A DNA stretch of 64,000 bases from Antitrichia curtipendula (Eukaryota > Streptophyta > Bryopsida > Hypnales > Leucodontaceae), in assembly GCA_951230915.1 (NCBI GenBank), contig OX579635.1, positions 47,988,001 through 48,052,000 of the forward strand, given 5' to 3'. Shown piece by piece: positions 37,661 through 47,819 of the stretch. Position 1 is the stretch's first letter; every line of letters begins with the position of its first letter. The notes under the pieces are model-generated. The model had not been told where the DNA came from, searched no databases, and saw only the letters and a program-made list of their open reading frames with translations. Made by a program: the position numbers and the translations under genes.

Positions 37661-39520
37661 ATTTATTTTTTTAGATTTCTTGCAGTTTTGAGTGTAGTTT
37701 TTATATACAAAAAGTTCCCAAAAGAGTATTAAATCAAAATAAGTATGTCACATGCCAATATAGTATTTGGTCCTAAATAGAGTGTTTGCCCTCAATTACA
37801 TACAAATCCCGCATGTAAATAGGGTAGAAACCCACAAATTGTATATAATAAGCATGTTAAGTAGAAATTGCCCAAATTGTCTAAACCTGCTGTGTATGTG
37901 AACCATACTGACTAAATTGGTTCAAAAAAACTATTTGAAAATCCTAAAAGTTGTTTCATGAAAAGATGTTTCAGTTTCTCCATTACATTGACGAAATAGT
38001 AGAAACTCCAATAATTAACCTATAAGTGAAGAAAACTCAAGATGGACCAGTGGAGGGCATCTAAGATTCAAGTACGGTGATTCTAGATGGAAATCATGCT
38101 AGGAGTGCAACGACACAATCGGTTTGCCAAGATTCTTTTTCATATGGAAGATTTTTTATTCACCAAAATTTAAAGGAGGTAGCAAGATTTGATTTCTCTT
38201 TTTCAAATGTGCAAAGTAAAATATGAGCTTGCATATCTTTTGTGAAATTTCATAAGAGGTTCCACAAAAAAATTTGGAATTTTTGATAGTCATAAGATAT
38301 TCTTCCGGATGGTCAATCTCAAAATTTTACAATGGAAAATTTGTAGGAATTATTTGAAGTGCGATAAAATCTCACTAAAATTTAGCATAGCTTCTTTTGT
38401 ATTAATAAAACGCTCCAACAAGTTTCACAACATTTCAATAATCAAAAGTACCCAAACTAGCAAGATTCTTCAAAATCGACAAAATTGAAGGAAGTTCGGG
38501 GAGTTGACCATCATTCTGGAGACATACAAAATCGGAGTGAGGTTGAAGAGGGGTCTTTTCTTACTCTATTAAACCTAATAAAGAACCTAGGCTAGTTACT
38601 TTTTTCAAAAAAGGTTAACTCAAAAAGTTGGATTTTAATCCTTTTTTGGTTTTTGATTGGTGCTAGATTTTTTTGCATATTGGGTGTAGAAAAAAGGAAT
38701 GTAAGGCTTCTATTGACTAAAAATGTCCATTTAGAAGGCCATTTTCAGTCAACAGAAGCCAATGGCGCAATTCATTTGTAATTTGGAGTTAATCTCCAAA
38801 AGTTATAATTTGGACCACCATTTAAAGTAAAAAATAAGAAGGTTAAGTTGAAAATGGGTGTCCTTGGAAGATTATACATAAGAGAAAATCTGGACTTTCC
38901 AGAAGGCCGTTTGACTTTCTAAAACTGTGCAAATCCAAAGGAATAAAAGTATTTTTTGTTTTTTGTTTTTTCCTTTTTTTTAATTAATTCATTTTTTAAA
39001 TTTTCTTTAAAAATCCCCAGTCTTGCATGGCACACAGGTTGAAACTATGAAATAAATAAAAAACTATTTTTTTTTATTTTTTAAATATTTTTTTTTGTAA
39101 TTGCACAATTCCTGAATGTCAAACGGCCTTCTAGAGAGTCCAGATTTTCTCTAATGTAAGGGCACTCCTTCTCCTCTCAAAATACCCCTTGTAGCCAAGT
39201 TTTTGGCATTCTATACACATTGGTCCATTTAGTTGAAGTGTTTGGCCATTTTGAGCCAAAGTTGGAGCATTTCAAACTCCTTTCGTTGGTGTTTTTGCAT
39301 GCTTTGAAGGACTTTGGGATCACTTCAAATCTTACTAATTTTTGTTGGTCTTGTTGTACCTTGTTTTTTAACTTATTGGAGTTATTTGAAGTTTATTTTT
39401 TATTTTTTTATACTTGTACTAATCCTAGAGTTCACCCCCACCGTACCTTGGCGATGTTGTTTTGGAAGGCCTCTAGTGCATGTTTTTTGTGAAGTTTGTG
39501 ATACTAACTCCTTTGTGCAC
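37661..39520. other. Intergenic, nothing recognised
   Basis: AT-rich with A/T runs around 38940-39095. 'GGCCGTTTGACTTTC' near 38900 and 'CAAACGGCCTTCTAGAGAG' near 39120 are short inverted phrases flanking this stretch, possibly ends of a degraded element. Confidence 0.4.
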
Positions 39521-39681
39521 TAAGGTAACTTTGCCTATGACAGGCCAACTTTGGACCAGCCTAATGCAGGCAAAAAATTTCATGAGCAGTACATGTGTGT
39601 TGTGAAATGTACTGCTCATGAAATTTTTTGCCTGCATTAGGTTGGTCCAAAACTCTGCCTATCATAGGCAGAGTTACCTTA
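39521..39681. mobile_element. Foldback MITE / near-perfect hairpin (161 bp)
   Basis: Both halves are inverted copies. TAAGGTAACTTTGCCTATGA on the left pairs with the right end read inward. The inner stems GCAAAAAATTTCATGAGC and AGTACAT are matched without visible mismatch around a loop of about 15 bases. A related pair of ends (TAAGGTAAACCAGCCTATGA) bounds 56156-56673, so it belongs to a MITE family. Transcribed RNA would form a long hairpin. Confidence 0.75.
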
Positions 39682-40694
39682 ACTTGTGTGTAGAAGTTTA
39701 GTTTTTTCTTTGTATTAACACCTTGTATTAACTTGTGTGTGAAAGTTTAGTGTTGTACTAACACCTTGTACTAACTAGTGTTGCCATATTCATTGGTGTT
39801 TTGTATTGATAATTGTCTTGTTGACTTGTTGTATTGTTTTAAGTCTTATTTGGGACGGCGAAGCTTTGACTTCAAGGTCCTTGAAATCCCTAGTTATTTT
39901 AAAGAAGTAGATTTTAAGATGGTGAAGCTTTGAATATAGAACCTAAAGAAAGTCTTAGAATTTCTCCAAAAATCCCATGATAGACAACGAAGCTTTGGCT
40001 TAGAGAGGTTTGAAGAAAATTCCATAAAAAAATAGAAAGTTTGGTTTATAGAAGAATTCACTGTTAGATGACTAAGTTTAGTTTTCAAAAGATTATTTTT
40101 GGAATACCAAGTTTAGCCTCCAAAAGATTTAGTGAGCAAAATTATCAAGTAGCTTAATAAAATTAACTCCTAGCTTTTCATGCCCCATGCTATAGAAGTT
40201 TAAAAATTAGACATCTAAGAACTCATTCTTGTTGTTCCAAAAAAAATAAAATTTGTTAACTTAAAGGTCATGATAAATCCTATTAAAAAATAATTTTAAA
40301 GGATCAAATTTCCAAGCATTTAGAACCAAGTTAGAAAGCCGAAGGTTAGAAGGCGAGGAAGATCAAAAGATAAAGATTAGAAGAGGAGGATCGGGAGGCT
40401 AAGGCAATACCCTAGCAACAACCTCCCCCTCCAATTGCTACGTCACCAGCCTATAAGGTTCGGCTAGCAGGGGTCCTGCAAACCCGGTGTCGCCACATGG
40501 CCGTCTAAGGGGGAGGGGTGACAGTGGACAAGTAAGTCGATTTGTTGATTGGTTCCTTTTTATTCCTTAAACATTGTAGTTGTTGTGATACACACAACTC
40601 CCTTAACTATTACAAAGCAAGAATGCTTTTGATCTATAGCTTTCATATTTATTGTAAGAAGATGTGTTTGAGGAGGTTTGTCATTTTTTTACAG
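39682..40694. other. Intergenic, nothing firm
   Basis: No gene is supported. Upstream exons of the EF-G pseudogene are expected here but I could not recognise any. Confidence 0.4.
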
Positions 40695-41483
40695 ACCATT
40701 ATTTTTGGAATGGGAGAATTACATCTCGACATATATGTTGAACGCATTCGCTGAAAATACAAAGTTTTTGACCCCTATTTCATGCCTTCAATGCACCCTC
40801 TCCTGCATTGCCTTTAAAACTTGTTGGCAATGCCACCAAGGCTCATGAGTGTTTGGTTGTGATTTTAAATCATAAAGTTGATAGCCGCCCACTCTATTGC
40901 AATGCATCTATGAGAGGAACTTTTTAGGTAGTTTAGTGTTTCGAAGAAGATATCAATTTACTCACTTCTTTGTAGGTAGTTGTCGTAGTGGGAAAGCCAC
41001 AAGCGAACTTTAGGAAGACCACAACCTAGTGTGCAAATTAAAGTTCGATTATCTCCATTAGCAGCAAAGTGGTGGACAGGGACAATTTGGTCATATTACC
41101 TGGTGTATAAGGAAACTTTTTATTTTGACTTTGATTACTTTGATTGTCTTTGTTGTGTAGATTTCTTTGTTTTATAATAGTGGTACAGTGACTCACAAAA
41201 GTACTTGGCCATTACCTTTGACTGTGAAAATATGACAAAAGCTTTTGGATTAGTAAAAAATAGTATTCAAGATTCATCATAGATATTACACATGCTGTCA
41301 AAAACATGTTATGAAAAAATGGTGAAAAGAAAGTTGAAATGGTAAAAATAATTTGAAAGAAGTATGCAAAAAGCATGGCCAAGAACATATGTTGATTAAG
41401 TAGGAAATCATGATAACACAAAGAAAATTCAAAACTCAAAACTCAAAAGTAACAACTGCTACATATGTACAACAACTACAAGT

Positions 41484-42749
41484 CTACCAACATGCATATC
41501 CACCCTTAGCTGCAAGAAGATCAACCATCTTAGTTGGCACTGTACAGATGAGCTTCTATACAAATTCTACTTCAATGCTTTGCCAAACAACCTAGATCTT
41601 CTCCCACAAATCATCTCTACTTCTAGGTGAATCACCAAACAACCTTTAACGTCTATCTACTTCATTCCACAAGTGTTCGATAGGATTTAAGTCAGGAGAT
41701 TGTGGTGGCCACTCCATCATAGAGAAATCTTGTTGACCTAACCATCGTTGTAGAAGACCAAATAAGGTCATATTCGTAATATTGAGACTTTTCGCAGATT
41801 TTGAGATAGAATGCTAGATATTGAAAATTTCATTTAAGAAAATAGTAATTGAAACCAAAAATAAATAATGCTAAAATAGTGATTCTATAATGAAATTCTA
41901 AAAGTTGGTGTTGTTACCTATTTATAAAAAAATACTAGTAAAGAGATGAAGCGGTTTATCTTTAAGTCAAAGATAAAAATGAAATGGTGAAAAGTCTCAA
42001 TATAATGAATATGACCATAAATGTATGTTTTGGGTCATTATCATGCTAGAAAATGACTTCTACCTCATCAAGACCTTGTCTCTCAATAGTACCCTACAAC
42101 TGCAAATTTAAAATGTCAAGATAAACTTGCAAATTCATAATGCCATCAATGCAATAAAGGTTTCCTACACCTGCCCAACTCATGCATCCCCATACCATAA
42201 TGCTAGTACCACTACCATGTTTAACTGTATGTTGCACATGGCAATCACAAAGAGGCTATGTAGGATTTTTCCAACACCATTGACGACCATCTGAACCAAA
42301 AACATTGAACTTGGATTCATCTGACCAAATGACATGACTTCAATTTTCTACATCGCAGTCCTATGAAGCCTTTGCCCACTGTAAACGCTTCTGCCTATAC
42401 CTCTTTGTCAACAATGGTTTCTTCCTCTTTACTCTAGCCCCAAGCCCTTGCCTCCAAAAACTTCGACAGACAGTCTCATTACATAGACGAAGACCCTAAG
42501 CTCTCAAACTACGTCCTTCAACCGCCGCAGTGCCTAATTTCGGTTGATAGAGATTCCTCACAGTCCTCTCATTCCAAATACTCAGAAGACGTGGTCTCCT
42601 TGATCTAGGACAATCAAACACTTCTCCATCTTCTCTGAACCGAGCTAAAATGTGATCAATTTTGCTACGGGGAATGTTAAGATGGTTGGCTATGAAACGT
42701 TATGAAAATCCTTGCTCACTCAATGCTCATGAAAATTTGTTTTCTTCAT
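41484..42749 (-). pseudogene. Tc1-type DD34E transposase, broken
   Basis: Reading right to left there is a helix-turn-helix region (SEQGFS, stop, RFIANHLNIPRSKIDHILA; about 42720-42630). A second DNA-binding part follows (RRPRLLSIWNERTVRNLYQP; WRQGLGARVKRKKPLLTKRY). The catalytic core has Asp in VIWSDESKFNVFG (about 42320), Asp in HDNDPKHT (about 42035) and Glu in SPDLNPIEHLWNEVDRR (about 41690). Disregarding the MITE at 41766-42016, the second Asp and the Glu are about 34 residues apart. The end AKGGYACW is typical. About ten stops interrupt it, mostly TAG, at places where Gln or another C-initial codon is expected. No large deletion is evident beyond a short loss near the N-terminus. Confidence 0.88.
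41766..42016. mobile_element. 251-bp MITE inserted in the Tc1 transposase
   Basis: The inverted ends GGTCATATTCGTAATATTGA and GGTCATATTCATTATATTGA, both followed by GACTTTTC, match over about 28 bp with two differences. ATAA occurs directly outside both ends (41762-41765 and 42017-42020), a probable 4-bp target duplication. It separates NDPKHTF from LLQRWLGQQDF in the transposase reading, so it came after the Tc1 insertion. The superfamily is not clear from the ends. Confidence 0.82.
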
Positions 42750-43190
42750 TGTAACTACTAGAAATGTGAAGAGTCTCAACTTAAGACTTTTGGAAGCTCT
42801 CAAAGATCTCTACTCACAACAGAAACACAAGTAGAAGAAGAAGTCACTATAATCAACATATGTAGTTGACCACCTTTGAGATAAATTGAACCACTCCCAT
42901 AAAAATGTGCCACTTGGATTATCCAAAGGAAGCCACTTAATTGCATTAAATGATGTTGATTAATCCTAATTAATTTGGGAGGCGGATTCATTAAACTCTC
43001 TCCACAATTTCATGCCAAATGGATTTACAAATAGCGGCCAAGTACTTTTGTGAGTCACTATATGTTGACATTTTGATAGTTACATTGAATCCCTACTAGA
43101 AGCAAGTGAGAAGAAATTTGAGTTCAAGAATATGATGGTTAGGCAAGTTGTCCTTTCTCAATTTATTGCAACTATAAAAAAAAAGCTTTG

Positions 43191-45672
43191 TTGAACCTAG
43201 AAACTTGTATGTCCAACCTTCTCTTTTATTATTTATGAGTGGGATTATTCAGTGCTCATTACCTAAGTAGGAATCTCAGGTAATAGGGACGGTGGGTATT
43301 ATGCTATCATGTGGGTGTTATGCTATTATGACATTGCCTTTGACCACTTGTTTGGTGAATTATTTGACAAAAGACTTGGTCAAAGGCAATATCATATTCA
43401 TCATCCATTTCCTTGCTGTAGTTTGGACTTCACACTAGAAGAAATCCACCTTTTTTGTGACATAAGACAAAAACGTGGCATACTCTTGTAGACAAGAAAA
43501 TGTCCAAGACAAAAAGTCAGCAAGGTTCAAAATAGTGGTGGATGAAGCAAATAGTGTGTGCATGTCAATGGAAAAACAACTTCATGTTGAAGCTGACAAC
43601 AACTTTGTTTGCGACATCGGACTTAACACAATCATATTTTCTGCAACATCAAAAAAATGCGGGTAATTTTTTTGAAGTTACTAGGGAGTGAGGTAAAATG
43701 CTAAGCCATTTTGAAAATGATAGAGAAAGGGCAACTCCTTCAAAATCTTACGAAAAACCCTTCTATGGATGCTTCATTAAGCAACTATTTACTACTTTTT
43801 AGTTAGGACTTACAATGAAGTACAAAATTTGTTGGCATGCCCTCTACAAATAGTAGTTTTTGTTTGGGCACACATTAAGATTGTAAATAAGGTAGCCTTT
43901 AACCTTGGAGCATTGGGACTCATTGGAGAAGTGCCAGGAGGATTGCCAGGAGGATTGCGAAGTGTGTAATTTTGGGGGAGGAATTATTTGAAGCTGCTTG
44001 TGACGATGCGAGAAGCAGCCGCGGGATCTGGAGGATTGCACCGCATTTTACTGGGAAGTGAACTAGAATTGAGTGAAATGGTTGCGGATGCACAGATCGT
44101 GAGCTTTGATTGCAAGAAATAGGGGTGTTGACCTGGACAGGCAGGTGGTGAGTTGAAGAAAGAATATGTCGTCATGTCTAGAGAAATGCACGGAAAAATA
44201 TGACGAAAAAAAACTTGGCATAGACTAAGAAATCATGATTGGGATTTATCATTCTTTAGTTCAAGTTCTCGCATGTTTGCAATTCAGAGGACCTTGCAAT
44301 GCGAAGAACTCAGGCAAGGCGGAAACGGAGATTGTTTTTGCACGAAGCAGACCAGACCGGAGTACAGCCTGCTTCCGGATTTATTACAATTTCACGCTTG
44401 TGTGCCTCGTGACAGGTGGTCGTGGTTGGGTCCACAGGAGTACGAGTATATTGGTCAAGTGTGCGTCATGCATGACAGGCCTTCCATTTCAGCTGGAAAA
44501 AAAAATGCTTTCTTATCATTCATGGGCACATGGCGTAGTACGAAACCTACTCTTCATTATAGACAACGTAGAATAGAGTGGTCGTCTAAGAATATACTAA
44601 AACTCGTGGTCCATTTTCTAATGAATAAATGTTTCGTCCTTTTCTCCTGCCCCACGCAAAATCTTGCACCACTTTTTTGAGTGCCCAGCACTTTCCTCAC
44701 TATGGTCAACTGCAAATTTTCTCCCAAACTCGGCATGTTTCAATTCACCGATTTTTAGCTATCAGATGCAGTCAAGAATGCCAGTGCTGTCACCGTGAAT
44801 GCACAGAGAACTCATTCCTGCTCTCTCAGAAAAAAGGATGGATGAAAATTAGGCGCCCTCCGTTTCTGGACATCAGAGCGCTCCAGGGATAAGAAGGTTG
44901 TAAGGTAGGAGGCTCATAAAACGTGCACTTAAGAAAAACGAGACGTTGTGACCCACTGTGTACAGCCTAACATGCTGAAATTTTTTCTGCAGATGCAAAT
45001 GTTGGAAAAGAGTGACTTCTAATTTTAAAGACAATTAAACAACAAATTTACAAGCGGTTCAGGCGTAGGTCATCAATCTTGGTCATAGCCACAGCATTCA
45101 TGAATCCAAACATGCCTAAAAATGGAACAAGAAAGTCCGAAAATTGAGCGACTAGGTGCTTTTAATGTTCCCCGCACTCTCGAAAGTGACCACTGAAGGT
45201 CTGGAAAGCACCCAATGTCACAAAAGAAACTCACAAAGCACATTCATTTAATTCTGAGGTCATTGTAAATGAGTATTTTGCCTACGTACGTCAGTCTAAC
45301 GTCAGTCTAGAAGTATTTTATTCGGACTGAATTCAAAACTCTAATACAACCCAAGTTTGTTCATCACATTCTCAAGGTTGAAGTCCTGCAAGTCTTAAAA
45401 TGAAACAGTCGTTCCATTGCGTGGCTACAAAAAGGATCATGAACTTGCAACATGCTGTGCATGCTTATTGACCTTCTTATAGGGTCGATTCAAAATGACC
45501 CTACAGAATTCGAACCTCCTACCTTACTTCACGTTACCTAGTCCATTTGCAGATATTTTTTTAATTTATTTCGGTTTGCCAACGCCAGTCGTTCAAGAAG
45601 TTTGGGGTTTACATAAAGTTAACTCCCTGATCTGCTGCTGGAAAGCCATTTCACATTCCAGTGACCGTGCAG
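43191..45672. other. Intergenic, no gene supported
   Basis: Mixed sequence, more GC-balanced from 44 kb. Open frames up to 135 codons at 44235-44680 overlap in two frames and show no recognisable motif. Earlier exons of the truncated P450 at 45673 were looked for and not found. Confidence 0.45.
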
Positions 45673-45936
45673 CTAATCTGGACCATAGATCGCACCCACA
45701 CAGACCCTGCACATTTCTCCAACCCGAAGAAATTCGACCTCTCACGCTTTGGAGGAGGAGCACACATCTGTGTGGGCAATGACTTCGCTCGGACAGAGAT
45801 GATGGTGTTTTTGCATCACATTGTGCTGGATTTTGAGTGGAAGATGGTGGATCCTGATGAGCCGATTAGTTTTGACCCCATGCCAATCTTCAAGAACAAA
45901 CTGCAGTTGAAGATTTGGAAGAAAGACATAAACTAA
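45673..45936 (+). pseudogene. P450 last exon only, haem loop shortened
   Basis: A copy of exon 6 of the P450 at 28.5-32.5 kb: LIWTIDRTHTDPAHFSNPKK, then FDLSRFGGGAHICVGNDFAR, and a matching C-terminus. The acceptor context CCGTGCAG|CTAATCTGG corresponds to GCGCAG|CTTGTCTGG in the complete gene. About 12 residues between PSRF and PFGGG are missing, probably by recombination between the two similar Arg/Pro-Phe-Gly sites, and the Arg of the haem loop is His. The frame is open to a stop at 45934, but exons 1-5 are absent. It is presumably a truncated duplicate and not functional. Confidence 0.82.
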
Positions 45937-46404
45937 GACAGATGGAACAGCTTAGTGCAGAGCTGTCGGAGCAGCTTCTGAATTCATTCCAATGATTTGT
46001 GACTCTAAGCGTTGGATGAGCAGACCAGGGTGCAGACATTAAAATCAGTGAATGTCAAGACAAGACGATACCTTGTCGTTTGAAAAGTCTACTTTTCAAA
46101 AATTCTTTCATTAGAAGGAAGTTGAATCCTGAATGGGGCATTTTACCCTGCGTAGGATCTGTCTCATTTCACTGTGACTTGGAAAAAAAAACTGGTCAAT
46201 AAAGGATCTAATAAAACCCATAACCTTGAAAAAGCTAAGTCTCACGTGTGCAAAGCTGACATACTGTGTGTACTTGGTTCAAGCAATTGCATCTGGCACT
46301 CAGAAAAAAAACCTCTCTCGTTGCAAGGAAAGGCTCTGCAGTAGCAGTTGTGTGTAAGCTGACCTCCAGTCGAATTGGCCGGCACGTCAACGGGCAGTCA
46401 CACT
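45937..46404. other. Flank of P450 fragment
   Basis: No gene or repeat recognised. Confidence 0.4.
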
Positions 46405-47058
46405 TTAACACCTAAATGCCCAAGGCACCTAACTCTGGTGTTTGCAAAACTTTGAAGTTAAATAAAACCTAATCAAGTTGTTATTTTTAGTATTTTATAT
46501 TTTTGAAAAGTTTTTCTTGAAGTCTACTTTTAGCATCAAAAATCCAATCTTGAAAATAAAATATAGTGATTCTTCTATTCAAGATTTTGTGCAAGGGTAC
46601 CCATTGCAATCTTGACTTCTCATAGTGTTGAGAGCTCTTGAAAATGAGCCTCAAATACACTATATCTTGGAGAAAAAATCAAATTCAAAATTCATTCAAA
46701 AAAATTGTAAAAGAGATTTTAAGAAGCCATAAATTGAATGCGGTTATACATGTTAGACCCTTTAACCTCATATTTTTTTGGTCACCAACTTTTTAGATTT
46801 GACTTGTGAAAAGAGGATTGAAAGACTTCACATCACTTTTGTAGTTTTAACACCCTCATGGTCAAACATTATAATCTTTCACTCCATATGTGGTATTGTT
46901 TTATTTTATTTTCCTATGACATCTATAACATGTCTAGTTTGAATTTGTACGGTTACAATTCAAAAAAATTGATACAACTTATCAAAATGTTGGCATTTTG
47001 TTCAATTGAGCGCAAATTTCAAGATGCTCAAAACAGGCGTTGGGCATTTAGGGGTTAA
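46405..47058. mobile_element. MITE, 654 bp, TTAACMCCTAAATGCCCAA ends
   Basis: Left end TTAACACCTAAATGCCCAAG. Right end read inward TTAACCCCTAAATGCCCAAC. The agreement is about 20 of 22 bases. The AT-rich interior has no coding capacity. The ends resemble the TTAACCC starts of family M1 but the bodies differ. Confidence 0.75.
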
Positions 47059-47819
47059 CAGACCACGCCATTGGGAGCTCACCGTTCGACAAGAGCTGTC
47101 AATCACGCTTGTCGAGCGTGTGAATCCTTCCTCTTTCGAACAGCATTTGGCAGACTTTGGCATAGGAAGATTTGATGGAAAAGAAGAAGAAACGAGGACG
47201 ATTCTTTGAGGTCGGTGAACTTGTCATGTCCATGGGTACCACGAAAGCTGCTATGTTCTCACAATTTATGACTCTCAACCGTATCAAAAGTATAATTGAG
47301 TCTCATACCATTTCTGCTTGGTCTACCACAAGTGAAGTTGTGTAGATTGCAAGCTACAGTATAGTCTGACATTACAATGTTACTGAGGAGGAATTATATC
47401 ACTGTAAAACATTATGACAAATATATGTAAGCAAATTTCAGATCGCCAACTCAATCGAACATAAAATTCTTGAGCAGTTTGGAGGACTGACCCTTCTCCA
47501 CTATAAATGGTAACCAAAAATACATTGCAGCGGCGGGCCTGCATGGCATTCCAAGAATGGCCAGCGCTTCAATTCTTCTTGTAGCCTTTGGCACCTCCCT
47601 CCTGAGAAAACTCAAGATTGCTCACGAACCGAATCTGGATCCCTTTTCCAAGGGTGTTGAAGAAGCTCTTCAAGAATGTTGTGTAGGCTCAAGCATACAA
47701 TCAATGCTAGTAGGACGGACGGCCCTCAATATTATTGAATAGTAATGTGAGAGTCATGTGGTTGAAAGTGTCTGATCACTATAGGAGCTTCCAAAGAGCT
47801 TGCATTACTCGTTGATTCC
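47059..47819. other. Intergenic, 3' side of IMPL1
   Basis: No gene is recognised. The part nearest 47820 should be the 3' UTR of the minus-strand gene. Confidence 0.4.

Larger units (their letters stand above)
41186..43060 (-). mobile_element. Tc1-type (DD34E) transposon, 1875 bp
   Basis: Terminal inverted repeats share 24 identical bases (AGTGACTCACAAAAGTACTT continuing GGCC). The left end begins CAGTG, the classic Tc1 start. TA dinucleotides flank both ends (41184-41185 and 43061-43062), as required for Tc1/mariner target duplication. Without the 251-bp MITE inside, the element is about 1.6 kb, the usual Tc1 size. It carries one transposase gene on the minus strand, now broken. The right end lies about 17 bp from the acceptor of an EF-G exon, inside that intron. 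Confidence 0.9.
40695..43190 (+). pseudogene. Organellar elongation factor G, exon fragments
   Basis: EF-G moves mRNA and tRNA on organellar ribosomes. Three exon-like pieces keep the order of the mitochondrial-type protein. 40695-40764 encodes TIIFGMGELHLDIYVERIR, stop, KYK after a TTTACAG acceptor. 40976-about 41100 encodes VGKPQANFRKT, a frameshift, then FDYLH, stop, QQSGGQGQFGHI after TTTGTAG. 43080-43190 encodes YIESLLEASEKKFEFKNMMV then QVVLSQFIATIKKK. The intron positions are retained, so this is a genomic and not a processed copy. The intron between pieces two and three is occupied by the Tc1-type element. Upstream GTPase domains and downstream exons were not identified; similarity around 43320-43400 is too weak to claim. 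Confidence 0.8.

Noticed and set aside
43300..43400. Further EF-G exon (LPLTTCLVNYL region)
   Set aside because: Similarity to the C-terminal EF-G segment VPLNNMFGY is too weak and needs frame changes, so the pseudogene was ended at 43190.
44235..44680. Two overlapping ORFs of 113 and 135 codons
   Set aside because: No recognisable domain, no splice context, and mutual overlap in different frames.
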